52,743 bases of DNA from Nocardiopsis sp. JB363 (GCF_900143625.1 NZ_FRFF01000173.1:1-52743), one strand, 5' to 3'. Shown: positions 42,190 through 49,798, counted from the stretch's first letter. Numbers and translations: made by a program. The notes: a model not told the origin generated them from the sequence alone.

Positions 42190-42969
42190 TCAGTCCGTGG
42201 CCGGGATGCGGTAGTCGAGCACGAACTGGTCAGCGGCCATGATGGTGTCGCACACCTCCACGACACGTCCCTCGGCGGTCACGGCGTTGCGGGTCAGATG
42301 GATAACCGGGGAGCCAGGGCTGAGCGCGAGGGCACTCGCCTCCTGCTTGGTCGCCAGACGCGCCCGCACGGTCTCGGTGTACTCCACGAACTCGTGACCG
42401 TGTTCTTCCAACCGGGCGTAGATGCCACCACCCCCAGGATTCTCCTCGAAGAGTTCCGGGATATCCCGAGCCACGTCCCACGGCAGGTAGGACGTCGCTT
42501 CCTCGGTGGGTGTGCCGTCGCTGAAGTAGAGCCGACGCCGGGCAAGCACCTTGTCGCCCTCGTCCACGGCCAGGCGCTCGGCGATCTCTGCCGGAGCCGA
42601 CACGGGGCCGATGGAGAGCACTTGCACCGTGGGCTTCACGCCCGCCTGTTCGGTCTCCGCGATGTAGGCCGCCTTGCCCGCACGACGGTGTGAGCGCCGG
42701 AACCGATCCGAGGACTTGCGTCTGACGGGAGGCCGGGACTTCACGAAGGAGCCCTTGCCCTGATACGTGTCCACCAGGCCCGACGTCCGCAACTGGGCGA
42801 CCGCCTTGCGGACCGTACCCGACGAGACGCCGTAGCGCTCCATCAGCGTCGTCTCGCTCGGAATCTCCTCAGCAGGAGCCAGGCGGCCGGCCCGGATCTG
42901 CTCTTCGATGTCGTCCGCGATCTGGAGATACCGGGGCTTCGCCGACTTCGCCCCTACAGTGCTCGCCAT
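42190..42969 (-). CDS. GntR/HutC-family repressor, second of the element
   Basis: 259 residues. Winged HTH (LQIADDIEEQIRAGRLAPAE; IPSETTLMERYGVSSGTVRK) and UTRA domain (ARRRLYFSDGTPTEEATSYL; GSPVIHLTRNAVTAEGRVVE). It is divergent from the NUDIX gene with only 18 bases between the two start codons. The operator that overlaps the NUDIX start also lies in this gene's own promoter region, so one site could control both. The pairing GntR/NUDIX/flavoprotein is common in streptomycete genomes and AICEs. Confidence 0.88.
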   Translation of the reverse strand: MASTVGAKSAKPRYLQIADDIEEQIRAGRLAPAEEIPSETTLMERYGVSSGTVRKAVAQLRTSGLVDTYQGKGSFVKSRPPVRRKSSDRFRRSHRRAGKAAYIAETEQAGVKPTVQVLSIGPVSAPAEIAERLAVDEGDKVLARRRLYFSDGTPTEEATSYLPWDVARDIPELFEENPGGGGIYARLEEHGHEFVEYTETVRARLATKQEASALALSPGSPVIHLTRNAVTAEGRVVEVCDTIMAADQFVLDYRIPATD

Positions 42970-42987
42970 AGTCCTTCTGTTCCTCCT

Positions 42988-43455
42988 ATGCTCCTGTACA
43001 TGAGTAACAGCACCGGAGACAAGCCGTCAACGCCGCTGCACTCGGTGTCCGTGGCAGGAGCCGTCATACGCGAGGACGGGCGCATGCTGGCGATCCAGCG
43101 CAGGGACAACGGCACCTGGGAGCCACCGGGCGGAGTCCTGGAGCTGGACGAGACCCCCGAAGACGGCGTTGTCCGAGAGGTCCTGGAGGAGACCGGCATC
43201 CACGTCGAGGTGGAGCAACTTACGGGTGTCTACAAGAACATGGCCCGCGGAATCGTCGCTCTCGTCTTCCTCTGTAAGCCGTCAGGAGGCGAGGAGAGCA
43301 CCACGAGCGAGGCAACCGCCGTCGAGTGGTTCACTCCCGACGAGGTCAAGAAGCACATGGGCGAGGTCTACGCTGTCCGCCTTCTAGACGCTCTAGAACC
43401 GAATCTCCCTCATATTCGCACCCACGACGGGAAACAACTCTCCTCAAGCCAGTAA
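42988..43455 (+). CDS. NUDIX hydrolase, Pif-like
   Basis: 155 residues. The Nudix box is complete: GGVLELDETPEDGVVREVLE followed by ETG. In pSAM2 the NUDIX protein Pif (pSAM2 immunity factor) blocks redundant transfer between cells that already carry the element; by position this is the equivalent, though orthology is inference. ATG 42988 (or 43000) has no ribosome binding site and the predicted operator covers both candidate starts, so the transcript is probably leaderless and repressed by direct occlusion. Confidence 0.85.
   Translation: MLLYMSNSTGDKPSTPLHSVSVAGAVIREDGRMLAIQRRDNGTWEPPGGVLELDETPEDGVVREVLEETGIHVEVEQLTGVYKNMARGIVALVFLCKPSGGEESTTSEATAVEWFTPDEVKKHMGEVYAVRLLDALEPNLPHIRTHDGKQLSSSQ
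42990..43005. promoter_or_regulatory. Predicted operator overlapping the NUDIX start codon
   Basis: GCTCCTGTACATGAGT, matching site 2 over 15 bases. Its palindromic centre TGTACA lies on the codons LYM of the NUDIX N-terminus. Confidence 0.65.
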
Positions 43456-43504
43456 GTACTTCCCCGATCATGCTCTGAGACAGAGACTCTCGCGGAAAGG
43501 GCCG

Positions 43505-44074
43505 GTGCCTGATTCCATGGGTGACCAGAAGACGCTCTATGTGGCGGTGTGCGCGGCAGGACCGGCTTCCGAAGTCGGCACTCTGGTCGGCCTGGCCCAA
43601 GACCGAGGCTGGACAGTTCAAGTCATGGCCACGCCAGCCGCAGTCAGCTTCATCGACATCCAGGCGTTAGAGAAGCAGACCGGTCGGCCGGTACGGAGTC
43701 AGCACCGTACACCGGGGGATCCCCGCTCTCCCAAAGCGGATGCCATCATCATCGCCCCGGCCACGTTCAACACCATCAACAAGTTGGCCAACGGGATCGC
43801 GGACAACTACGTCTTGGACGTGGTGAACGAGGCGATAGGCCTTAGAGTTCCGACCGTGATCCTACCGTTTATCAACTCTGCCTACGCCAACAGGTCGCCC
43901 TTCAGAGAGAGTGTAAAAAGACTAAACACTGAACATGCCTCCGTTCTGATTGGCCCGGATTCATTCGTTCCCCACGAACAGGGAAGTGGATCATGTATCG
44001 CCAAGGACTTCCCATGGCTCCTGGCTCTTCGTCAGGCGGAAATGCGCTCCAGCGAGGGCGATTTCAAAGAATAA
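43505..44074 (+). CDS. HFCD-family flavoprotein
   Basis: 189 residues. The Rossmann-like start (TLYVAVCAAGPASEVGTLVG) and the FMN/PPC-decarboxylase core (ADAIIIAPATFNTINKLANG; IADNYVLDVVNEAIGLRVPT; VILPFINSAYANRSPF) match the homo-oligomeric flavin-containing Cys decarboxylase superfamily, which includes phosphopantothenoylcysteine and lantibiotic decarboxylases. The substrate is unknown. It follows the NUDIX gene by 49 bases on the same strand. GC content falls in the last third, announcing the low-GC cargo beyond. Confidence 0.82.
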   Translation: MPDSMGDQKTLYVAVCAAGPASEVGTLVGLAQDRGWTVQVMATPAAVSFIDIQALEKQTGRPVRSQHRTPGDPRSPKADAIIIAPATFNTINKLANGIADNYVLDVVNEAIGLRVPTVILPFINSAYANRSPFRESVKRLNTEHASVLIGPDSFVPHEQGSGSCIAKDFPWLLALRQAEMRSSEGDFKE

Positions 44075-44126
44075 TATTCCAATGCAAGCAGAAGAATAAC
44101 CAATAATAACACGGAAGTGGCGCACA

Positions 44127-44753
44127 GTGGATGCCAATACGAGCGGACTTCTGGCTCAGGTCGTGCCAGTTTTGATAGTTGCGGTGCTAGTTGAGGCAAA
44201 ATACACACTTTTGGAATCTAGAGAGAGGAAGGATCTCGCTCTCGATGTTGAAAAAACAGAGAAGAGGATCCACGCTCGAGCGATACAGATTAAAAACTTG
44301 ATAAAGAAAAATCGAAGGTACTCTTTCTTCTATCGCCAAAAGTCGCTCGCCTTGCGGAAAATAGAACAGGAAGCAGACTCCCTTTCTGAGGCCTCTGGAA
44401 GAATAAAGGACCTCCGGAAAAGAATGTCCAAACTAGATGTGCCGGAGATCATGTCCGCGTTCTTGATATTCTCAATACTAGCCATTCTCATTATCCTTGA
44501 GATGCTCCTATTAGGAAATAGTGCAGGGATCGTTTCTCTACCATCTCAATTTGCTAAGTTTTCAATTACTTTAGTCTCCACTATTTTCTTGGTGGCTATT
44601 TTTCTTCCATTTAGCAAGGTGCTCTACCTGGTAGGCCGCGAATACATGGAGATTGGAAGAATCGGCAAAAATGTCATTACTGTCCTATGCTGGATCCTGT
44701 TCCTTGGTTTTATCGGCACAATTTCCTTCATATCTTTGATAATTTTCTCCTGA
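44127..44753 (+). CDS. Low-GC four-helix membrane protein with coiled coil
   Basis: 208 residues, no family recognised. An N-terminal membrane helix (LLAQVVPVLIVAVLVEA) is followed by a ~80-residue charged coiled coil (RKDLALDVEKTEKRIHARAI; IEQEADSLSEASGRIKDLRK) and three closely spaced helices (ILAILIILEMLLLG; ITLVSTIFLVAIFL; VITVLCWILFLGFIGTISFI). GC is far below the genome average and TTA codons occur, so translation may depend on the rare Leu-UUA tRNA (bldA). This looks like recently acquired cargo. The layout of a membrane domain with cytoplasmic coiled coil resembles effectors of some defence or exclusion systems, but no function can be assigned. Confidence 0.75.
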   Translation: MDANTSGLLAQVVPVLIVAVLVEAKYTLLESRERKDLALDVEKTEKRIHARAIQIKNLIKKNRRYSFFYRQKSLALRKIEQEADSLSEASGRIKDLRKRMSKLDVPEIMSAFLIFSILAILIILEMLLLGNSAGIVSLPSQFAKFSITLVSTIFLVAIFLPFSKVLYLVGREYMEIGRIGKNVITVLCWILFLGFIGTISFISLIIFS

Positions 44754-45278
44754 AAATGGTCTTTCTGGTTCAGTTGTGGTGCCGAATTGGTCTATATGAG
44801 ATCAAGGCGACGGCGCAAGCGCCGCCGCGGCGGCTCACCGTCCGGCGAGAGCTGCGGGCTGCCGCCCGGTCTCTCGCTCGGTCGGCAGCCGAAGAACGGA
44901 CGAAGCGCCGGAATTGGTTTCCCAGCACCAGGAACGGCACCAGGACCACTGGTTCATGGTTACTGGCGTGCTCGATCCCGAGGCACCCGATAGCGGAATG
45001 CGACCGTCTTGGGTGATCGGCCTCGGCGCTATCGGGCACCTCGGTCCGAACCGTGATTGCCGATGCCCATGGTTGTGGAAGTGGTGGCGAGTACCATCGT
45101 TCAGACCTGGCGCACCCTGAGGGCCGTGCAGGTGGCGGACGCCCCTCCGTTACACAATCGGTGCCGCAGCAGCAAGGAGCAACCGGAAACCGTGAGAGAA
45201 GTCGAAACTTCTGCCCAGGTCACCGGCCGCTTCTGTAATCAGGTCCAACTACTCCGCCCACCCGAGAGCAGTAGGCTT
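44754..45278. other. Structured non-coding region, first part
   Basis: GC rises abruptly after the membrane-protein gene. Hairpins include CGGCGC-AA-GCGCCG near 44808-44825, GGCTGCCG/CGGCAGCC (44857-44864 and 44883-44890), and the long hairpin at 44978-45044. No convincing gene was found. It is a candidate for a single-strand origin, clt transfer locus or regulatory RNA. Confidence 0.5.
44978..45044 (+). repeat. Long hairpin, copy 1
   Basis: Arms CCGAGGCACCCGATAGCG (44978-44995) and CGCTATCGGGCACCTCGG (45027-45044) pair over 16 of 18 positions around a symmetric CA/CA internal mismatch, with a 31-base loop. A second copy with the same geometry lies at 45970-46036, with compensatory changes in the stem. 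The loop also repeats CCTCGG, which could compete for the 5' arm. Confidence 0.75.
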
Positions 45279-45488
45279 TTAGGTTCGTTTCTTACTGGAG
45301 CGGGTGTTCCACTCAGATAGAGAATTCATGACATCAGGTACCTGCGAAGGATTTGCCTTCCTGATAGCCATGGCACCCAAGATCAAGCGGACGGCATGCC
45401 GAGACAAAACGTGGATAGTCCAAGCAGTAGCCAACACAATAAGCTCAACGATACCAATATCGGGAATTATCTGAAAGATTTCAGACAC
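45279..45488 (-). CDS. Small low-GC membrane protein
   Basis: 69 residues from GTG 45488: MSEIFQIIPDIGIVELIVLA, one membrane helix (IVELIVLATAWTIHVLS), then a basic segment with RLILGAMAIRKANPSQVPDV and NSLSEWNTRSSKKRT. The AIRKANPSQVPDVMNSL stretch has the look of an evolved protein, and similar short tails occur in unnamed actinomycete proteins. AAGGTG lies 8 bases upstream. It is opposite in strand to the other low-GC gene and shares its composition, so probably was acquired with it. Confidence 0.55.
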   Translation of the reverse strand: MSEIFQIIPDIGIVELIVLATAWTIHVLSRHAVRLILGAMAIRKANPSQVPDVMNSLSEWNTRSSKKRT

Positions 45489-45969
45489 GAAAAATACACC
45501 TTATCTAAAGGTGCATTTCCCGAGAAAAATTTAGGCATCGCATTTGCCTGGCGCATCGGGACACGCACAGTGGCTAGAGATAGCCACCTCGTACATGATT
45601 TAACTCTATGAAGTAGGCGAACATATATTATACCACATGCAGAGAGAGTGCTTTCACCTTACAGCGTCCCTTCTCACTGAGCTTTGATGATGGTGTTCTC
45701 GTGGATCCGCGGAATCGAGGCGCGTGGAGTGTTGACAGCGCAGGGATCGTGGAGCCCACGAGGAGCGCCCCTACAGCATCAGCGGAGTCCCCCGCCTTCC
45801 CATCCGTAGGGGCAAGCTTTCGTGCCACGCACGTGCCACACGAGGCGGTCAACTTCGGGGAAGCACGGGGAATCGTGGGGAGACGGGCGGCATCAGTGCA
45901 GGTAGACGAAGTGCGAGGTCAGCCGTCAGAGCTGTTGTCGGCTTCCTCAACTGATGACGTGTTCAGGTC
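45489..45969. other. Non-coding or decayed region between hairpin copies
   Basis: Positions 45489-45660 are AT-rich with no gene; 45660-45960 is GC-rich. Open frames exist on both strands across 45628-45970, but none has a ribosome binding site, a recognisable domain or an evolved-looking sequence. A decayed gene is possible. Confidence 0.4.
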
Positions 45970-46036
45970 CCGGGGCACCCGATGGCGCGACACGGACTGT
46001 CTGGGGTGCCGGCCCCGGCGCCATCGGGCACCCCGG
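45970..46036 (+). repeat. Long hairpin, copy 2
   Basis: Arms CCGGGGCACCCGATGGCG (45970-45987) and CGCCATCGGGCACCCCGG (46019-46036), loop 31 bases. Relative to copy 1 two base pairs changed on both sides (A-T to G-C), while the CA/CA internal mismatch and loop length are unchanged. Similarity extends roughly 15-25 bases beyond each arm. Confidence 0.75.
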
Positions 46037-46082
46037 ACCGAAGACGATGGTTACCGAAGGCTGGGGCCGAGGGAGTTTGGTT

Positions 46083-46112
46083 CAGGTGTGCGGGACAGGC
46101 CCATCACACCTG
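46083..46112 (+). other. Hairpin near attR
   Basis: CAGGTGTG (46083-46090) and CACACCTG (46105-46112) are perfectly complementary. GGACA in the loop can pair with TGTCC just downstream, giving a possible pseudoknot. Confidence 0.4.
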
Positions 46113-46145
46113 GGGCTAATGTCCTGTGGCTGGGGTCGAGAGCAA

Positions 46146-46166
46146 TGCACATTCAGTGCACATGGC
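46146..46166. repeat. Integrase arm-site-like repeat, right end
   Basis: TGCACATTCAGTGCACATGG plus C, 20 of 21 identical to 33912-33932, in the same orientation and 104 bases inside attR. The matched pair near both ends fits arm-type binding sites for Int or Xis. Confidence 0.6.
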
Positions 46167-46269
46167 TCTGGGAGGGTACCGGAAGCGGTGAGAACCGACC
46201 GGGACGAAGGACGAGGTCAGCGACGGTTTCCGGGATCGACCCACAGGCCACCGGATGCCCCCGGTACGG

Positions 46270-46306
46270 GAAGAGGTCGTGGGTTCAAATCCCGCCACCC
46301 CGACAA
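46270..46306 (+). repeat. attR, 37-bp core repeat (tRNA-Pro 3' end)
   Basis: Exact copy of 33806-33842. The upstream sequence has no tRNA 5' half, so this is only the tail of the original gene left after integration. Confidence 0.95.
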
Positions 46307-46335
46307 GTGACCAGGACAGTCCTTCCTGGTCGAAG

Positions 46336-46380
46336 AGTGGCCGTTCGGTGGTTTTTACTACCGAGCGGCCACTTTTCTTT
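46336..46380 (+). terminator. Original tRNA-Pro terminator
   Basis: GTGGCCGTTCGGTGG (46337-46351) pairs with CTACCGAGCGGCCAC (46358-46372) with G-U wobbles, then TTTTCTTT. A smaller hairpin, GACCAGGA/TCCTGGTC, precedes it at about 46309-46331. It has been separated from the tRNA by the element. Confidence 0.8.
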
Positions 46381-46454
46381 GTTCTGCGTGCTTTGTCACC
46401 GCGTTCTGGTACTCAGGAGACCGTTCCACTCCTTCTCCACGCAAGGTGCCTCCC

Positions 46455-47519
46455 ATGCGACGCCCTCCTTTGCCCCTCCTTCCGCCCGTCACCAAGGGAG
46501 AGGAAGAGATCCCGGGCTTCCTCGTGGTGCGCACCGCCTATGACGATCAGGACGCTTGGCAAGACACGCTCTCGCACCTGATCGACCTGCCCGGTGCGCG
46601 TCCGTCCCCGCCCCTCCCCCGCCCGGGGCGCGAGGACGACGGGATCGTCCTCGCACAGAGCGACAAGCGCTTGCTCCTGGTGGACGACCCCGCTTGGCGG
46701 GACGCCACCACCGCCGAGGTCCACTCGGCCCTGGAACAGGCCGGCCCCTGGCGCCCGGACCTGGTGCTGCTGGCCGACGGCCGCACGATGGCCGATCCCG
46801 CGCACCGGCCCTTCCTGGCCTTCACGCCCTCTCCTGGGAGCGACGACGAGGAGCAGGAGAACCCTTTCGTCCCCCACGAACTCGTGCTGCGGATCGGAGC
46901 CCGCCAGACGGCGATGCTCTACCTGGTATTCGATTCCGGGCACGAAGACCTGAGCGCCGACGCGACCGCCCTGCCCGATGATCCCGACTCGGTGTTCGGC
47001 GCCGACCTGGACCTGCTGACCACTCCTCCCCGTTACCGCCCCTGCGCGGGGCGTCCGACGCGGCTCCCCGTGAGCGAGGATCCGCTCGTCGTGCGCACCC
47101 ACCATGGTGACGACGGGGCCTGGAACACCGTCGTGGCGGCCGTACGCGCCCCCGTCTCCGACGAGGGCGTCGAGCCGCCCGGGGACGACCCCGACGCGTT
47201 CTACGCTTACGTCCGCACAGTGGACGACACCAGCCACACCGGGCTGTCCTTCGAGCAGCTCATGGCTTTGACACCCCGCGACTCCCACTCGTTCCTGATG
47301 GTCGCGGACGAGCTGACCATGCGCGATCCCCGGCATCCGCTGCTGGTGGTGGATCTGTGGACGCGGCCCGGCAGGTCCTTCAGGGCCGCGCCGGGGGCGA
47401 TCCAGGCGATCGAGAACAACCTGTCCATAGCCAACATGGACTTCGAGGAGTTCGCCTGTGGCGAGGGTTCCATCCAGTACTGGGAGACGGAACACGAACC
47501 CGGTATAGAGGTCCTGTGA
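46455..47519 (+). CDS. Tandem DUF6924-domain protein
   Basis: 354 residues containing two copies of one fold. The C-terminal copy shows the full pattern: DPLVVRTHHGDDGAWNTVVA, SFLMVADELTMRDPRHPLLV, then VDLWTRPGRSFRAAPGAIQA and IENNLSIANMDFEEFA. The N-terminal copy (FLVVRTAYDDQDAWQDTLSH; LVLLADGRTMADPAHRPFLA) is less conserved and lacks the ENNLSIANMDF ending. The function is unknown; the family is typical of actinomycetes. ATG 46455 has AAGGTG upstream. It is the native chromosomal neighbour of the tRNA, now displaced by 12.5 kb. Confidence 0.8.
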   Translation: MRRPPLPLLPPVTKGEEEIPGFLVVRTAYDDQDAWQDTLSHLIDLPGARPSPPLPRPGREDDGIVLAQSDKRLLLVDDPAWRDATTAEVHSALEQAGPWRPDLVLLADGRTMADPAHRPFLAFTPSPGSDDEEQENPFVPHELVLRIGARQTAMLYLVFDSGHEDLSADATALPDDPDSVFGADLDLLTTPPRYRPCAGRPTRLPVSEDPLVVRTHHGDDGAWNTVVAAVRAPVSDEGVEPPGDDPDAFYAYVRTVDDTSHTGLSFEQLMALTPRDSHSFLMVADELTMRDPRHPLLVVDLWTRPGRSFRAAPGAIQAIENNLSIANMDFEEFACGEGSIQYWETEHEPGIEVL

Positions 47520-47602
47520 AGGCACGCTCCTCCCGGAGCCACCGGGGCTGAGGAACAAGCGAACAGGGGCCGGCGTGATCACGCGACGCCGGCCCCGGCC
47601 CG

Positions 47603-48850
47603 TCAGTCGCCGGACCGGTCGTTCCCCGCTCCGAGGTAGGCCAGAATTCCGGTGATCGCCGCCCGGGCCCCGGTGGCGAGCGTCGGTTCCATGACCGGTG
47701 CGAAGTAGGGCGAGTGGTTCGACGGCGGCTCACCGTCCACGGGGTCGAAGCCACCGAAGAACCAGTAGACCGAGGGCACGTCGATGGTTTCGGAGAGCTC
47801 CCCGAAGTCCTCACTGCCCATGTCCGGGACGCCTTCGGACACCCGGTCCTCTCCCAGCCCGGCGCGCAGGGCCGCTTCGACCCGGGCGGCCTCGTCGGGG
47901 TCGTTGTAGCACTGCGGGAACCTGTAGAGCTCCTCGATCAGCGGCTCCGGAGCGTTGGAGACGGCCGCCTCCCCCGTGATGACGCGGTGTACCGCGGCGA
48001 GCACCTGGTCGCGCACCTCGGGTTCGAAGGTGCGGATGTTCAGGGTGAACTCCGCTTTGCCCGGGATGATGTTCTCCTTGAACCCTGCGTGGAAGGTGCC
48101 GCAGGTGATCACGGCCGGGGACCGCGGGTCCAGTTCGCGCGACACGATGGTCTGCAACCGGGTGACGATGGACGCGCCGAGCACGATCGGGTCGACCGAG
48201 GCCTGTGGCTGTGAACCGTGGGCCTGGCGGCCGTACACCGTCACCTTCAGCGAGTCGGCCATGGACATCGCGGCACCGTGGCTGACCGTCACGGCACCGG
48301 CCGGCAACGACATCACGTGCTGACCGAGGACCACGTCGGGGCGAGGGGCCCGGTTCCAGAGGCCGTCGTCGACCATCGCGCGTGCGCCGACCGCCGTCTC
48401 CTCACCGGGTTGGAACACCAGGACGAGCGTTCCCGACCACGCGTCGAGGTCGGAGACCAGGACACGGGCGGCCGTGAGCGCGGACGTGATGTGGGTGTCG
48501 TGGCCGCAGCCGTGCATCACCGGGACCTCGGTCCCGTCGTCGAGCGTGCCGACGGCCTCGCTGGCGTACTCCAGGCCGGTCTCCTCACGGATGGGCAGCG
48601 CGTCGGTGTCCGCGCGGAACGCCACCACGGGGCCCTCGCCATTGTGGACGACTCCGACCACCCCGGTGCCGGCGCAACGGAAGTGCGCGATGTCGAGGTC
48701 GTCGAGTTCGGCCTCGATGAAGTCGGCGGTCGCGTACTCCTTCATGGACAGTTCGGGGTTGGCGTGCAGGTGCCGGTAGATCCGATGCATGCGTTCGGTG
48801 TCCAGGCGGGCCGGGTCGGCGGGGCCGGTGGTCTCAGGATGAGCGGTCAT
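47603..48850 (-). CDS. M20-family amidohydrolase
   Basis: 415 residues, the IAA-amino acid hydrolase/hippuricase-like branch. Metal-binding and catalytic motifs: FRADTDALPI, MHGCGHDTHI, VFQPGEETAVGARAM and GSEDFGE. The dimerisation insert (KVTVYGRQAHGSQPQASVDP) is present. It hydrolyses N-acyl amino acids or related amides in the cytoplasm; the exact substrate is unknown. ATG 48850 has GGGAGAA upstream, so the longer N-terminal frame is not used. Confidence 0.9.
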   Translation of the reverse strand: MTAHPETTGPADPARLDTERMHRIYRHLHANPELSMKEYATADFIEAELDDLDIAHFRCAGTGVVGVVHNGEGPVVAFRADTDALPIREETGLEYASEAVGTLDDGTEVPVMHGCGHDTHITSALTAARVLVSDLDAWSGTLVLVFQPGEETAVGARAMVDDGLWNRAPRPDVVLGQHVMSLPAGAVTVSHGAAMSMADSLKVTVYGRQAHGSQPQASVDPIVLGASIVTRLQTIVSRELDPRSPAVITCGTFHAGFKENIIPGKAEFTLNIRTFEPEVRDQVLAAVHRVITGEAAVSNAPEPLIEELYRFPQCYNDPDEAARVEAALRAGLGEDRVSEGVPDMGSEDFGELSETIDVPSVYWFFGGFDPVDGEPPSNHSPYFAPVMEPTLATGARAAITGILAYLGAGNDRSGD

Positions 48851-49123
48851 TTCACGGTTCTCCCTCTGTGACGGCGCCCCGGACGACGGGCGTACCCGGT
48901 GGTGTGGACGGCACAACGGTCGCGCCGAAGCCACATCGACCACATTGTCACCGGCGCTCACGGTTCAGTGGCGAACCAGGGCGCTCCCGGCGCGGCCGGG
49001 ACCAGGACGAGCTGGATCACCAGAGCCGTGGTGACGGCGAAGACGATGGATGACGGTGGCGAAGGCCCGGTAGTGTTCACCTTGCTGGACACCACGCACT
49101 GTCAGGACCTCCGGGAGGCACGG

Positions 49124-49477
49124 GTGACTACTCCGTTCGTCGACGGCTCCGATGCGATCATCCCGCAGCCCCCGCAGAGACTCCCTGATCTTCGCCAGGC
49201 CGTGGCCACCGTCGCGCCTTCTCGTCTGGGAGAGTTCTTCGACGAGATGCAACGCGCCTTCACCGAGTGCGGCGAGCGGGACAGCGTGATTCCGATCCGG
49301 ATGTTCTATCGCAAGTGGGCGGCCACGGTCGCCATCGCACGAAGGCCTGAGGCCGCCCGACGCCTCCAAGAGGCCGAGAGGTCCGTCCACGACACCGACC
49401 CCGAGGTCCGGAATCAGGCGATTCGTACCGCGGGTGAGATCGTCAGGGCGGCCCATGAAGAGGCCGAGCGTGTCTGA
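49124..49477 (+). CDS. DUF6247-like small protein (possible antitoxin)
   Basis: 117 residues. The core, PQRLPDLRQAVATVAPSRLG then EFFDEMQRAFTECGERDSVI, FYRKWAATVAIARRPEAARR and LQEAERSVHDTD, matches the DUF6247 pattern of actinomycete proteins often found upstream of a RelE-like gene. It is helical, soluble and without a recognisable DNA-binding motif. GTG 49124 has GGGAGG nearby. The reading frame overlaps the start of the next gene by 8 bases. Confidence 0.65.
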   Translation: MTTPFVDGSDAIIPQPPQRLPDLRQAVATVAPSRLGEFFDEMQRAFTECGERDSVIPIRMFYRKWAATVAIARRPEAARRLQEAERSVHDTDPEVRNQAIRTAGEIVRAAHEEAERV

Positions 49478-49721
49478 CTGGCACTGGGAACACGATCCCG
49501 AGACACTGCTCGACAGCTTGCCCGAAGAAGCGCTCCGGGCGGTGTCCGCTCTCGCCACAGAGCTCGCCGTCCGCGAATCCATGATCTTTCTGGAAGGCGC
49601 CGCCTTCTCCGGTGCCATGCCGGGAGTTCGTACTGAACTACGCGGCGAACTGATGCTGACCTACCTGACGGACGTTCGGGGCGAACGCATCGTGGTTGTC
49701 CAGGTCACCTGGTTCGGTTGA
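49470..49721 (+). CDS. RelE-like small protein (possible toxin)
   Basis: 83 residues from GTG 49470 (ATG 49455 possible). The layout fits the ParE/RelE fold: DPETLLDSLPEEALRAVSAL, ATELAVRE helices, then strands LRGELMLTYLTDVRGERIVV and a VQVTWFG end. I recall similar small proteins ending in xTWAG downstream of DUF6247 genes. The N-terminus is short of basic residues usual for RNA-cleaving RelE, so activity is uncertain. It overlaps the preceding gene, as toxin-antitoxin pairs do. Confidence 0.55.
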   Translation: MSDWHWEHDPETLLDSLPEEALRAVSALATELAVRESMIFLEGAAFSGAMPGVRTELRGELMLTYLTDVRGERIVVVQVTWFG

Positions 49722-49798
49722 GTGGTAGGCCGGTCGGACACGGCTGAATCCGCTTCCCTTCGGGGACGTCCGAGTGGTGAAGGAGTCCGAGAGCGACC

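Larger units (their letters stand above)
33806..46306. mobile_element. pSAM2-type integrative and conjugative element (AICE) in tRNA-Pro
   Basis: The 37-bp direct repeat marks the ends; the excised circle would be 12,464 bp. Genes appear in AICE order: integrase, xis, repSA, two small membrane proteins, traSA, a small ORF, pra, korSA-like repressor, three hypotheticals, a second GntR repressor, Pif-like NUDIX, flavoprotein, and low-GC membrane genes. All core modules for excision, rolling-circle replication, FtsK-type double-strand transfer and repression look intact, so it may be active. The last 1.5 kb next to attR is mainly non-coding. Such elements transfer dsDNA between mycelia. Confidence 0.93.

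Noticed and set aside
45628..45852. 74-codon - strand frame in the AICE tail
   Set aside because: It has some protein-like sequence but no ribosome binding site or recognised family; left as possibly decayed.
33806..46306. Prophage instead of AICE
   Set aside because: RepSA, TraSA, Pra and KorSA define an AICE; no capsid, terminase or tail genes.
45701..46543. 280-codon + strand frame across the AICE tail and attR
   Set aside because: It crosses the att core, hairpin copy 2 and the tRNA terminator; no domain and no ribosome binding site.
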